From positions 1-40,584 of the forward strand of contig JAFTQW010000005.1 of NCBI GenBank assembly GCA_017462565.1: a stretch of DNA of 40,584 bases, read 5' to 3'. This DNA is from Ruminococcus sp. (GTDB lineage: Bacteria > Bacillota > Clostridia > Oscillospirales > Ruminococcaceae). The notes under the pieces were generated by a model. The model was not told where the DNA came from, searched no databases, and saw only the letters and a program-made list of their open reading frames with translations. Positions 23,671 through 31,897 of the stretch are shown here, piece by piece (position 1 is the first letter of the stretch; each line of letters begins with the position of its first letter). The position numbers were made by a program, and so were the translations under genes.

Positions 23671-24014
23671 ATGCTCAGTCCGAAACTGATAGAAAGCGCT
23701 GTATTCACCTTATTCATAGACCTGAGATCGAGTTCTCCCATTTTATCCTTCAATCGTTTTTTGTCAATAGTCCGTATTTGTTCAAGAAGGACGATACTGT
23801 CCTTTGCAAGTCCGCACTTGTCTGCCTGAACCTCAATATGAGTCGGCAGGTGAGTTTTGTCACGCTGGCTTGTTATTGCAGCAGCTATGACTGTCGGACT
23901 GTGCTTGTTTCCAACGTCGTTCTGAACGATAAGTACTGGTCTGATACCGCCTTGCTCTGAGCCGACTACCGGACTCAGATCGGCATAATAAATTTCTCCT
24001 CTTTTTACTGACAT
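23667..24014 (-). CDS. MazF/NdoA (EndoA)-type endoribonuclease toxin
   Basis: 115 residues, very close in pattern to Bacillus NdoA: VKRGEIYYADLSPVVGSEQGG, RPVLIVQND, SPTVIAAAITSQ, LPTHIEV, DSIVLLEQIRTIDKKRL. Catalytic R25 and T48 are present. These toxins cut single-stranded mRNA at short motifs and are held inactive by a MazE/NdoAI antitoxin. No antitoxin frame precedes it here; instead a 100-bp inverted repeat (24020-24119) covers the ribosome binding site gggag. The stop codon touches the end of R8. The start ATG at 24014 fits the family. Confidence 0.93.
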   Translation of the reverse strand: MSVKRGEIYYADLSPVVGSEQGGIRPVLIVQNDVGNKHSPTVIAAAITSQRDKTHLPTHIEVQADKCGLAKDSIVLLEQIRTIDKKRLKDKMGELDLRSMNKVNTALSISFGLSI

Positions 24015-24019
24015 AATGT

Positions 24020-24119
24020 TAATCTCCCGAATTTATAATAAATGCTTGCTGTCAATATTATTGCCCCTTGGGGCTGAAATTATACAACTGCAATTTATTA
24101 TATGCATTTCGGGAGATTA
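24020..24119. repeat. 100-bp inverted repeat covering the mazF ribosome binding site
   Basis: TAATCTCCCGAA (24020-24031) and TTCGGGAGATTA (24108-24119) are perfect complements, and pairing continues imperfectly inward (ataataaa...gc). A GCCCC-TT-GGGGC hairpin lies in the middle. On the mazF transcript the first arm contains the gggag RBS. It could be a regulatory hairpin, an operator pair or another miniature element. Confidence 0.7.
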
Positions 24120-24125
24120 GTGTTT

Positions 24126-24512
24126 TTATGATTTATCTGTGATTTTACGTTTTATAAATATCACTGCGCAGATTATGGCAGAGCCTGCGGCATAGCAGAT
24201 CAGATCAACAGGCGAAAAGCTTGTGCCGATGAGCGTACGGAAAAATTTTATGCCGCCAAGACCAAGAAGATTAACGATGTTTATTTTCTGTAAAAATTCG
24301 ATGATAAATGCAAATATCATAACTCCGGCAGCTGTGATATAACCGTTGAGACGTCCGCCTGCAATCGCCTGTACAAAACAGTAAACTACCCAGACTACGA
24401 TAACGTCTCCAAGGTAATTTCGGATAAATCCGCCGTGAATAAACAACGCTATAAGAACTTCGGTCAGAGTGAGAAGCAGAAATCCGCATATATACGGTAT
24501 GCGTTTTTTCAT
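24126..24512 (-). CDS. DUF2809 family membrane protein
   Basis: 128 residues, four predicted membrane helices. The pattern LTEVLIALFIHGGFIRNYLGDVIVVWVVYCF, then FIIEFLQKINIVNLLGL and SPVDLICYAAG, is that of DUF2809 proteins. Their function is not established. The start overlaps the hydF stop by 4 bp, so it is translated from the hydF message. The link to hydrogenase maturation is positional only. The C-terminus is basic (FIKRKITDKS). Confidence 0.8.
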   Translation of the reverse strand: MKKRIPYICGFLLLTLTEVLIALFIHGGFIRNYLGDVIVVWVVYCFVQAIAGGRLNGYITAAGVMIFAFIIEFLQKINIVNLLGLGGIKFFRTLIGTSFSPVDLICYAAGSAIICAVIFIKRKITDKS

Positions 24513-25708
24513 TTTATTTTCCCCGCAAGATCCGGAAAAATCTCAAGGCTTCGTTTCAGGATTCCGTTCATATATGCAAGTGCGATTCCGTAATTGGTGA
24601 AAGGAACTTTCTGATCTTCGGCAGTTTTCCTGCGGTAAGCTACCTCACGTTCATTCAGCATACAGCCTCCGCAGTGAATAACGAGACTATAGGGCGAGAG
24701 ATCCTCCGGAAATTCACGTCCTGATGTAAGACGGATATCGAGATTTTTTCCCGTCGTTTTTTTCAGAAGAGCCGGAAGCTTCACGCTTCCGATATCTCCG
24801 CACTGTCTGTGATGAGTACATCCCTCCGAAATAAGAACGCTGTCGCCGTCTTTCAGCATGGGAATCGCCGCTGCTCCGGCAACTGCCGTTTCGAGGAATC
24901 CCTTGTATCTCGCCATAAGGATAGAGAATGAGGTCAGGGGGATATCTTCCGGCACTATTTTGCTGACCATAGCGAATGCCTGACTGTCGGTTATTACCAT
25001 TTTCGGCTTGGAGCCGAGCTTTTCAAGAGCTGCCGCAAGCTGAAATTCTTTTGTTACCGCCGCAATAGCTCCTGCATCAAGAATATCACGCAGAGTCTGC
25101 TGCTGGGGAAGAATTATCCGTCCTTTCGGAGCAGCTTCGTCGATAGGGGTAACGAGAACGATAACATCTTCTTCGCTTATCAGGTCTCCGACTATTCTTT
25201 TGCCCGAATTGTCGGTTCTGACGAGTGCGGCGATCTTCTCTTTAAGCTCGTGAATATTCGTTTTATCAGCTGCGCTTACGGATATCTCGTTCTCGCTGCC
25301 GACGGATTTATTCAGGATATCCGACTTATTATAGGCAATTATATACGGGATATCTTTCTCCTTGAAAAGGCGGACAAGCTGGTTTTCCGTTTCGGTCATA
25401 CCGACAGTGGAGTCTATAACAAGAACGGCAATATCGGTTTTGTTCAGAATTTGTTTCGTCTTTTTTACACGCAGCTCACCGAGAGCGCCCTCGTCGTCAA
25501 ATCCGGGAGTATCTATGATAACTACCGCTCCGAGAGGAAGAAGCTCCATTGCCTTTGTAACAGGATCGGTCGTTGTTCCTTTAACATCGGAAACAACGGA
25601 AAGCTCCTGTCCCGTAACAGCGTTTACTACGCTGGATTTTCCTGCGTTTCTTCGTCCGAAAAAGCCGATATGAACTCTTTCGCCGGAAGGGGTATCGTTA
25701 AGGCTCAT
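24509..25708 (-). CDS. hydF: [FeFe]-hydrogenase H-cluster maturation GTPase HydF
   Basis: 399 residues. The N-terminal GTPase domain has a P-loop at 18-26 (GRRNAGKSS), switch GTTTDP (44-49), DTPG (66-69) and NKSD (127-130). A dimerisation domain follows. The C-terminal cluster domain has C297-x-H299 and H345-C346-x-x-C349, the residues that bind the [4Fe-4S] cluster carrying the 2Fe precursor. HydF assembles the diiron subcluster made by HydE and HydG and delivers it to HydA. HydA, HydE and HydG are not in the window. RBS ggaggt. Repeat R9 lies directly upstream, so its promoter position is unclear. Confidence 0.95.
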   Translation of the reverse strand: MSLNDTPSGERVHIGFFGRRNAGKSSVVNAVTGQELSVVSDVKGTTTDPVTKAMELLPLGAVVIIDTPGFDDEGALGELRVKKTKQILNKTDIAVLVIDSTVGMTETENQLVRLFKEKDIPYIIAYNKSDILNKSVGSENEISVSAADKTNIHELKEKIAALVRTDNSGKRIVGDLISEEDVIVLVTPIDEAAPKGRIILPQQQTLRDILDAGAIAAVTKEFQLAAALEKLGSKPKMVITDSQAFAMVSKIVPEDIPLTSFSILMARYKGFLETAVAGAAAIPMLKDGDSVLISEGCTHHRQCGDIGSVKLPALLKKTTGKNLDIRLTSGREFPEDLSPYSLVIHCGGCMLNEREVAYRRKTAEDQKVPFTNYGIALAYMNGILKRSLEIFPDLAGKIK

Positions 25709-25730
25709 AATAAATTACCTCCAAAAAATT

Positions 25731-25885
25731 CAATGTCAACTACTTAAGCTGGGAACTCTGTCCCCCGCACCCTTTGCCAAAGGGTTATTCAAACCTTTGG
25801 AAACCCAGTATTATGGCTATCGCCAATGATAGGATATCCTTTTACAGAAGTTCAAAGTAAAAAATCTCTTAAGTTGTTGGCATTG
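25731..25885 (+). repeat. R9: dispersed stem-loop element lacking the variable hairpin
   Basis: Class-A ends (caatgtcaactacttaag / cttaagttgttggcattg) enclose a degraded GGGAAC/GTCCCC stem, CCAAAGGGTTATTCAAACC then TTTGG, and TGGCTATCGCCA. The variable hairpin that normally stands between CCCAGTATTA and TGGC is absent with a clean junction. It lies between hydF and the terminator of the dehydrogenase gene. Confidence 0.85.
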
Positions 25886-25895
25886 TCAAAAGAAT

Positions 25896-25923
25896 AAGAA
25901 CCTGCCGGCATGGACAGGTTCTT
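25896..25923 (-). terminator. intrinsic terminator after the dehydrogenase gene
   Basis: The aagaacctg / caggttctt stem is followed on the minus strand by attctttt. It lies 10 bp beyond the stop codon of the dehydrogenase. Confidence 0.8.
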
Positions 25924-25933
25924 TGAAATTGTT

Positions 25934-26884
25934 TTAGAATGAGATCTGGTCAAGAACGGTTCTGAGAGCTGCCGCACTTTTCTGGAGCTTTTCAACTTCA
26001 GCGTCAGTAAGCTTAGGGCATACCTCTTTTTCAATACCGTTGCTTCCGAGTACTGCCGGAAGACTGAGGCAGACATTGTCGATTCCGTATTTATCTTCTA
26101 TAAGATAGGAAACTGTAATGATGTTGTTAGCGTCACGAAGAATAGAGTCGCAGATCTTGTTTACAGACATTGCGATAGCATAGAAGGTTGCGCCCTTTCT
26201 TTTGATAACTTCAGAGCCGGCTTTGCGGACTTCGTCAATGATCTCATCCTCGTTGATATTAACGTGATCCTGATCCTGACAATATTCTTCCATAGGAATA
26301 CCGGCAATATTCGTGAGCGACCACGGAATAAACGAAGAATCTCCATGCTCGCCGAAAACATAAGCGTGGATGCTGTTCGGGCTGAGTCCCACATGATCGG
26401 CAATGCTTGAACGCAGACGTGACGTATCAAGAGCCGTACCCGAACCGATTACCTGCTTAGGCGAAAGGTCTGTACACTGTAAAATTGTATATGTTAAAAC
26501 GTCGACAGGATTGCTTACAACAACGTAAACTGCGTCCGGAGCGTATTTTGCGATCTGCGGCATAACTTCCTTGATGATGTTTACGTTAGCCTGAGCAAGG
26601 TCGAGTCTTGTCTGACCCGGTTTTCTTGCAAGACCGAGAGTAACGACAACGATATCAGAATCCTTTGCGTCCTCGTATGTACCGTCGCAGATCTCGACGT
26701 TATGACCGAAGGAAACGCCCTGACGAATATCCATAGCTTCGCCCTTAGCCTTAGCCTTGTTGATGTCAACGAGAACTACGTCGGAGCAGGTTCCTGCAAC
26801 TGCAAAAGTATATGCGATAGTAGCGCCTACGTTTCCGGCGCCGAGTATAGTAATTTTGCTTCCGTTTTTAGCTTTATCACTCAT
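25934..26884 (-). CDS. L-lactate/malate dehydrogenase family protein (possible malate specificity)
   Basis: 316 residues. NAD-binding GAGNVG (15-20) and D40 for the ribose of NAD. Catalytic residues are R93, D153, R156 and H180 (GEHGDS). Overall it would be annotated L-lactate dehydrogenase. However the substrate-specificity loop reads GLARKPGQTR: the residue before KPG, Gln102 in classical LDH numbering, is Arg87 here, as in malate dehydrogenases. T233 keeps the LDH-like state at the other well-known position. So either oxaloacetate or pyruvate could be the substrate. RBS ggaggc. A leader hairpin (TCAGGAG / CTCCTGA, 26911-26929) lies between promoter and start. Confidence 0.9.
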   Translation of the reverse strand: MSDKAKNGSKITILGAGNVGATIAYTFAVAGTCSDVVLVDINKAKAKGEAMDIRQGVSFGHNVEICDGTYEDAKDSDIVVVTLGLARKPGQTRLDLAQANVNIIKEVMPQIAKYAPDAVYVVVSNPVDVLTYTILQCTDLSPKQVIGSGTALDTSRLRSSIADHVGLSPNSIHAYVFGEHGDSSFIPWSLTNIAGIPMEEYCQDQDHVNINEDEIIDEVRKAGSEVIKRKGATFYAIAMSVNKICDSILRDANNIITVSYLIEDKYGIDNVCLSLPAVLGSNGIEKEVCPKLTDAEVEKLQKSAAALRTVLDQISF

Positions 26885-26944
26885 TAATAATAGCCTCCGT
26901 AATCAAATTTGTCAGGAGCGATTCTCCTGATCGCTTTATACTAT

Positions 26945-26972
26945 ATTATAGCATATACTTAAAAAATATCAA
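26945..26972 (-). promoter_or_regulatory. sigma-A-type promoter for the dehydrogenase gene
   Basis: On the minus strand TTGATA (26967-26972), a 16-bp spacer and TATAAT (26945-26950), about 60 bp before the start, with a hairpin (26911-26929) in the leader. Confidence 0.7.
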
Positions 26973-27095
26973 GTCATTCAGAGAAACTCGCCGAAAAATC
27001 GGTAATTCGTACAAAACGCACGAGTTTTTAACAAAATTTTTTCTACATTCATTGAGGAAAAAACTGATTTTTATACTCGATAATAATTTATCAAA

Positions 27096-27149
27096 TGAAT
27101 AATATGCGAATATTGGTGAATATTTAAGAGAAAAATGAATATTTATTCA
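27096..27149 (+). promoter_or_regulatory. tandem ArgR/AhrC-type ARG boxes upstream of argG
   Basis: TGAATATTTATTCA at 27136-27149 is a perfect TGAAT-4(A/T)-ATTCA palindrome, the known ARG box form. Two further half-sites, TGAATATTTAAGAG (27117-27130) and TGAATAATATGCGA (27096-27109), stand 19 and 21 bp upstream, so all three face the same side of the helix. The set lies just upstream of the argG -35 box. Confidence 0.75.
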
Positions 27150-27156
27150 ATAAGTC

Positions 27157-27184
27157 TTGACATTGGAAATAATCGGTGTATAAT
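27157..27184 (+). promoter_or_regulatory. argG promoter
   Basis: TTGACA (27157-27162), a 16-bp spacer and TATAAT (27179-27184). A perfect ATGTTAT-T-ATAACAT palindrome (27183-27197) overlaps the start site region and may be a second operator. Confidence 0.88.
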
Positions 27185-27238
27185 GTTATTATAACATTTT
27201 AATGCTGAGATGCATTTGAATTCAGGAGGTTTATTTTT

Positions 27239-28468
27239 ATGGCTAAGGAAATAAAAAAGGTTGTTCTTGCTTATTCGGGCGGACTTGATACATCTATTAT
27301 CATCCCGTGGCTTAAAGAAAATTATAATAACTGCGAAGTAATCGCTGTTTCCGGCGACGTTGGTCAGGGAACAGAGCTTGACGGTCTGGAGGAAAAGGCT
27401 ATCAAGACAGGCGCTTCCAAGCTTTACATTGAGGATCTTAAGGAAGAATTCATTCAGGATTACGTTTACCCCACTGTTCAGGCAGGCGCTATTTATGAAA
27501 ACAGATATATGCTCGGTACTTCTTTCGCTCGTCCGATCATCGCTAAGAGAATCGCTGAGATCGCTATCAAAGAGGGCGCAGACGCTATCTGTCACGGCTG
27601 TACAGGCAAGGGCAACGATCAGGTTCGTTTCGAGCTTGCTATCAAGGCTTTTGCTCCGGATATGACTATCATCGCTCCTTGGAGAGAATGGGATCTTAAG
27701 TCCCGTGATCAGGAGATCGACTACGCTGAGGCTCATAATATTCCTCTTAAAATAAACAGAGAAACAAACTATTCTAAGGATAAGAATATCTGGCACCTCT
27801 CACACGAGGGTCTTGATCTTGAAAATCCTGCAAACGAGCCGCAGTATGAGAAGCCGGGCTTCCTTGAAATGGGCGTTTCTCCTATTGACGCTCCCGACAA
27901 GCCGACATATATCACTATCCACTTTGAAAAGGGTATTCCTACAAAGCTCGACGGCAAGGAACTTAACGGAGTTGAAATGGTTTCCGCTCTTAACAAGCTC
28001 GGCGGCGAAAATGGAATTGGTCTTGCAGATCTCGTTGAAAACCGTCTCGTTGGTATGAAGTCCAGAGGCGTTTACGAGACTCCCGGCGGCGCAATCCTTT
28101 ATCACGCTCACGAGGTTCTCGAAACTATCTGCATCGACAAGGAAACTGCAAGAATCAAGCAGTACCTCGGAATCAAGTTTGCCGATATCGTTTACAACGG
28201 TCAGTGGTATACTCCTCTCCGTGAGGCTATGAGCGCTTTCGTTACCGAAACTCAGAAAACTGTTACAGGCGATGTTAAGCTCAAGCTCTATAAGGGCAAT
28301 ATCATCAATGCAGGCGTAACTTCTCCTTATACTCTCTATGATGAGGAAGTTGCTACTTTCGATGAGGACGAGGTTTACAATCAGAAGGACGCTGAAGGCT
28401 TTATCAACCTCTTCGGTCTCCCGATCCACGTTAAGGCTAAGCTCGATCAGAAGCGCAACAATAAGTAA
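27239..28468 (+). CDS. argG: argininosuccinate synthase
   Basis: 409 residues. It joins citrulline and aspartate with ATP. The N-terminal ATP pyrophosphatase loop AYSGGLDTS (10-18), [20 protein letters not shown] (citrulline/aspartate binding) and APWREW motifs are clear. RBS aggaggt. It is the first gene of the arginine cluster and the one with the visible ArgR boxes and strong promoter. It is followed by a GC-rich hairpin at 28485-28514, then R10 and argH. Confidence 0.97.
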   Translation: MAKEIKKVVLAYSGGLDTSIIIPWLKENYNNCEVIAVSGDVGQGTELDGLEEKAIKTGASKLYIEDLKEEFIQDYVYPTVQAGAIYENRYMLGTSFARPIIAKRIAEIAIKEGADAICHGCTGKGNDQVRFELAIKAFAPDMTIIAPWREWDLKSRDQEIDYAEAHNIPLKINRETNYSKDKNIWHLSHEGLDLENPANEPQYEKPGFLEMGVSPIDAPDKPTYITIHFEKGIPTKLDGKELNGVEMVSALNKLGGENGIGLADLVENRLVGMKSRGVYETPGGAILYHAHEVLETICIDKETARIKQYLGIKFADIVYNGQWYTPLREAMSAFVTETQKTVTGDVKLKLYKGNIINAGVTSPYTLYDEEVATFDEDEVYNQKDAEGFINLFGLPIHVKAKLDQKRNNK

Positions 28469-28484
28469 TTTCAATCAATATTTT

Positions 28485-28514
28485 CAGGCAGGGGAGGCGA
28501 AATTCTCCTGCCTG
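28485..28514 (+). terminator. hairpin after argG (possible terminator/attenuator)
   Basis: CAGGCAGGGGAG pairs with CTCCTGCCTG. It is followed by ttatagttt, so the T tract is poor. It could give partial termination between argG and argH. Confidence 0.55.
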
Positions 28515-28529
28515 TTATAGTTTAATTGT

Positions 28530-28793
28530 GTTGTTAAGATAAATCAGAATTTACTTTAGCTTTCTGCACAGCCTATTGAGGGAAACCCTTTTGAAAAAGG
28601 GGTCCTCTAACCGAGGCGTGTCCCCTCTGTCCCTTCGGGACATCTCCCCACACTGTGGGGAGTCACCCTCAAACTCCCTTCCTAAAACTAAAAGTCTTTG
28701 GAAAGGGGTCTGGGGAAGAACCTTTCCTCAGAAAGGTTTTCCCCAGTATGGTTACACAGAAAACTGTAATAAATTCCGATTTATCTTAATAAC
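28530..28793 (+). repeat. R10: 264-bp terminal-inverted-repeat element between argG and argH
   Basis: The ends are a 24-bp inverted repeat with 22 matches (gttgttaagataaatcagaa... at 28530-28553, complement at 28770-28793). This end class occurs nowhere else in the window. The interior holds the shared module (TGTCCCTTCGGGACA and CCCCACACTGTGGGG stems) followed by GGGGAAGAACCTTTCC / GGAAAGG...CCCC-type stems in place of the usual core. No open frame fits. Confidence 0.85.
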
Positions 28794-28816
28794 ACTAAAA
28801 CGATAGGAGAAAAATT

Positions 28817-30205
28817 ATGGCAGATATGATGTGGGCGGGAAGATTTTCAAAGCAGGTTGACGATACCGTTAATGCTTTTAACTCTTCTATCGCCTTTGAC
28901 GGACGTATGTACCGTCACGATATACAGGGCAGTATCGCTCATGCGACCATGCTTGGCGACTGCGGAATAATCACAAAAGAGGACAGCCTTGAAATAATCG
29001 GCGGTCTTAAAGAAATTCTTGCGGATATTGATTCCGGCAAGCTGGAGCTTGATCCGTCCGCTGAGGATATTCATATGTTTATCGAGGCTGAACTTACAAA
29101 GCGTCTCGGCGATGTTGGAAAAAGACTTCACACAGCTCGTTCGAGAAACGATCAGGTCGCTGTTGACCTCAGACTATATCTCCGTGACGAGATCGTTGAG
29201 ATATCAAAGCTCACCGCCGAACTCGCTTGGACTCTCATAAAAATGGCAAAAGAGCATACCGAAACGATAATGCCCGGTTACACTCATCTTCAGAGAGCGC
29301 AGCCGATAACCTTTGCTCATCATCTTATGGCTTACGTCTGGATGCTGCTGCGTGACCTCGAAAGACTTCAGGATACCGCTAAGCGTATGAATTACAGTCC
29401 TCTCGGCTGCGGCGCTCTTGCAGGTACTACCTATAAAACAAACCGTAAACAGACGGCAGAGCTGCTCGGATTTACTGCTCCTATGGCAAACAGCCTTGAC
29501 GGAGTTTCCGACCGTGATTACTGCGTTGAACTCAACTGCGCTCTGTCGCTGCTCATGACGCATCTCTCACGTTTTTCCGAGGAAATAATAATGTGGTGCA
29601 GCTGGGAATTCAAGTTCGTTGAGCTGGATGACGCTTTCGCAACAGGCTCTTCTATTATGCCGCAGAAAAAGAATCCCGATGTTACCGAGCTTATCCGTGG
29701 TAAGACAGGCAGAGTAAACGGCGATCTGCTCACTCTTCTCACCATGATGAAGGGTATTCCGCTTGCTTACAATAAGGATATGCAGGAGGATAAGGAGGCT
29801 ATTTTCGACGCTGTTGACAACGTTAAGCTCTGCGTGAAAACGTTTACTCCTATGCTTGCAACAATGCGTGTTCTTAAAGATAATATGAGAAACGCTGCTG
29901 CCCGTGGATTTATCAACGCTACGGACTGCGCCGATTATCTCGTTAAAAAGGGTATGCCTTTCCGTGACGCTTATAAGATCACCGGAACTCTCGTTGCGGA
30001 ATGTATCGGCAAGGGACTTACTCTTGAAACGCTCCCTCTTGAGGAATATAAGAAAATGACCGATATTTTCGATAACGACGTTTACGAGGCTATAAGCCTT
30101 GATACCTGCGTTAAGGAGCGTAAGTCCGAGGGCGGTCCTTCTCCGGACGCTGTTAAGGAGCAGATAGCTCTTGCGGAAAAGGCTCTTGAAGCATTTACGG
30201 TATGA
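28817..30205 (+). CDS. argH: argininosuccinate lyase
   Basis: 462 residues. It splits argininosuccinate into arginine and fumarate. Diagnostic motifs are MWAGRFSKQVDDTVNAFNSSI, HTARSRNDQVA, PGYTHLQRAQP and the fumarase/aspartase superfamily signature GSSIMPQKKNPD with the catalytic Ser. RBS ataggag. It directly follows R10. A small membrane-protein gene starts 1 bp after its stop. Confidence 0.97.
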   Translation: MADMMWAGRFSKQVDDTVNAFNSSIAFDGRMYRHDIQGSIAHATMLGDCGIITKEDSLEIIGGLKEILADIDSGKLELDPSAEDIHMFIEAELTKRLGDVGKRLHTARSRNDQVAVDLRLYLRDEIVEISKLTAELAWTLIKMAKEHTETIMPGYTHLQRAQPITFAHHLMAYVWMLLRDLERLQDTAKRMNYSPLGCGALAGTTYKTNRKQTAELLGFTAPMANSLDGVSDRDYCVELNCALSLLMTHLSRFSEEIIMWCSWEFKFVELDDAFATGSSIMPQKKNPDVTELIRGKTGRVNGDLLTLLTMMKGIPLAYNKDMQEDKEAIFDAVDNVKLCVKTFTPMLATMRVLKDNMRNAAARGFINATDCADYLVKKGMPFRDAYKITGTLVAECIGKGLTLETLPLEEYKKMTDIFDNDVYEAISLDTCVKERKSEGGPSPDAVKEQIALAEKALEAFTV

Positions 30206-30206
30206 T

Positions 30207-30473
30207 ATGAAGAAAAAAGATCTCGTTTTTACTATCGGTCTGTGCATTTTTATGGGCGTTCTATGGGTAGTTGGAATGCTCGTTATGGGATTGTGGATTC
30301 CGGTTCGTCCGAAAACTTATATATGGTGGTTTGTCTTTATCGTTGTCGTTACGCTCGTTATCAGCGTGTGGCACTCCATGAAAGAGGACGAATCCGACCT
30401 TAACGATCCGAAACGCCTTAAATATCAGCGCAAGACTAATAAAAGAAAATATAAAAAGAAGAAGAGAAAATAA
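30207..30473 (+). CDS. small basic membrane protein, unknown
   Basis: 88 residues from the ATG at 30207, one base after the argH stop, so it is probably translated by coupling; no separate RBS is clear. It has two membrane helices (about 8-28 and 37-56, IGLCIFMGVLWVVGMLVMGLW and WWFVFIVVVTLVISVW) and a strongly basic C-terminal tail (KYQRKTNKRKYKKKKRK). I do not recognise the family. The tail could bind RNA, DNA or acidic lipids. Its position in the arginine cluster does not prove a role in it. Confidence 0.7.
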   Translation: MKKKDLVFTIGLCIFMGVLWVVGMLVMGLWIPVRPKTYIWWFVFIVVVTLVISVWHSMKEDESDLNDPKRLKYQRKTNKRKYKKKKRK

Positions 30474-30486
30474 CCTGCCTGCATGA

Positions 30487-30675
30487 GCAATGTTGTCAAT
30501 TCAAGGGGACGCTGTCCCCTTAAACCCCTGCCAAAGGGTTATTCAACCCTTTGGAAACCCGGTATTAATTATTTCAAATACCAAGGGTATTTGAAATAAT
30601 TATGGCTGTCGCCAAAGATCGAATACTATTTGGCAAAAATTCAAGGTGCAGAGTCTCTTAAGTTGACAGCATTGC
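30487..30675 (+). repeat. R11: dispersed stem-loop element (short form, class-A ends)
   Basis: Ends gcaatgttgtcaatt and aagttgacagcattgc are complementary. Inside: AAGGGGAC/GTCCCCTT, CCAAAGGGTTATTCAACCC then TTTGG, variable hairpin (attatttcaaatacc / ggtatttgaaataat), TGGCTGTCGCCA. It is very close to R5. With R12 it fills the whole 466-bp gap between the small membrane-protein gene and argC. Confidence 0.88.
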
Positions 30676-30701
30676 CTGCAAGTGATTGTTATTATTCTAT
30701 C

Positions 30702-30924
30702 AAAATAATATTTGCCTTTTGTCCGGATTATAAGGGAATACTGTTTCTCTATTCGCTGTAAAAGAGAGTATTTACTCTTAGGATATCATCCTAAATATTT
30801 CAAATACCCCTTGTGGGTATTTGAAATATTTAATTGTGGGTTTCCAAAGGGTGGATTCACCCTTTGGCAGGGGGTTAAGGGGACAGCGTCCCCTTATAAA
30901 TCCAGATGAAAGTAAATTTTCTCC
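30702..30924 (-). repeat. R12: dispersed stem-loop element (short form)
   Basis: Inverted orientation relative to R11. The small hairpin is TAGGATATCATCCTA, the variable hairpin aatatttcaaatacccc / gggtatttgaaatatt, then CCAAAGGGTGGATTCACCC with TTTGG and AAGGGGAC/GTCCCCTT. Ends (aatatttgccttttgtccgg and ccagatgaaagtaaatttt) are roughly complementary, class-B-like. The right end is 15 bp before the argC start. Confidence 0.78.
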
Positions 30925-30939
30925 CGAAAGGATAAAAAT

Positions 30940-31887
30940 ATGTCAGTTAAAGTATATATAGACGGTCAGGAAGGTACTACCGGACTTAAAATCCTTGAGC
31001 GTTTCAAGGATAGAAACGATATTGAGCTGCTCCGTATCAGCGAGGATAAGCGTAAGGATTCCGCTGAGAGGGCAAGACTTATAAATATGTCGGATTACAC
31101 TTTTCTCTGTCTTCCGGATGACGCTGCAAGAGAAGCGGTTTCGTTCGTGGACAACGATAAAGTCAGGATAATCGACGCTTCTACGGCTCACAGAACCAAC
31201 CCCGACTGGGCTTACGGTTTTCCGGAGCTTTCTCCTCAGCACAGAGAAAAAATCAGAACTTCTAACAGAGTTGCCGTTCCCGGCTGCTATGCGAGCGGAT
31301 TCGCTTCAATCGTTTATCCGCTGGTGAAAAATAACGTCATTCCCGATGATTTTCCCGTTTTTGCCTATGCGACTTCCGGTTACAGCGGCGCAGGAAAAAA
31401 AGCTATTGCCGTTTATGAGGGAAGCGATAAGCCGGAAGAATTCAACAGTCCCAGACAGTACGCTCTCTCGCAGCAGCATAAGCATCTTCCGGAGATGAAA
31501 GCCGTTTCCGGACTGAAATTCACTCCGATGTTCAATCCTATGGTCTGCGATTATTTCAGCGGAATGGTCGTAAGCGTTCCGATTCAGACGAGAATGCTCG
31601 GTTCTTCCGTTACGGCTGAGTCGGTTCACGATATGTACGCAAAGCACTATGACGGAGCAAAAATGGTCGAGGTTATGCCGCTTATGCCCGCAGACGAGCA
31701 GAAGAGCTTTTTCCTTGCTTCAAATACGCTCAGCGGACAGAATAAAATGCAGGTTTTCGTTTTCGGAAACGACGAACAGATTCTCCTTTGCTCACGTCTT
31801 GATAATCTCGGAAAAGGCGCAAGCGGAGCGGCTGTTCAGTGCCTTAATATTATGATGGGAATAGACGAGACTACGGGTCTTGTATGA
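30940..31887 (+). CDS. argC: N-acetyl-gamma-glutamyl-phosphate reductase (type 2)
   Basis: 315 residues, the short AGPR type 2. It reduces N-acetylglutamyl phosphate to the semialdehyde with NADPH. Visible are the nucleotide-binding IDGQEGTTGLKI (8-19), IDASTAHR, YGFPEL, and the catalytic cysteine in VAVPGCYASGF. RBS gaaagga. It is followed 10 bp later by argJ, so argC-argJ are co-transcribed. Confidence 0.96.
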   Translation: MSVKVYIDGQEGTTGLKILERFKDRNDIELLRISEDKRKDSAERARLINMSDYTFLCLPDDAAREAVSFVDNDKVRIIDASTAHRTNPDWAYGFPELSPQHREKIRTSNRVAVPGCYASGFASIVYPLVKNNVIPDDFPVFAYATSGYSGAGKKAIAVYEGSDKPEEFNSPRQYALSQQHKHLPEMKAVSGLKFTPMFNPMVCDYFSGMVVSVPIQTRMLGSSVTAESVHDMYAKHYDGAKMVEVMPLMPADEQKSFFLASNTLSGQNKMQVFVFGNDEQILLCSRLDNLGKGASGAAVQCLNIMMGIDETTGLV

Positions 31888-31897
31888 GGATAAAATT

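Noticed and set aside
28576-28806. Plus-strand frame of 76 codons between argG and argH
   Set aside because: It is translation of the R10 repeat and lacks an RBS.
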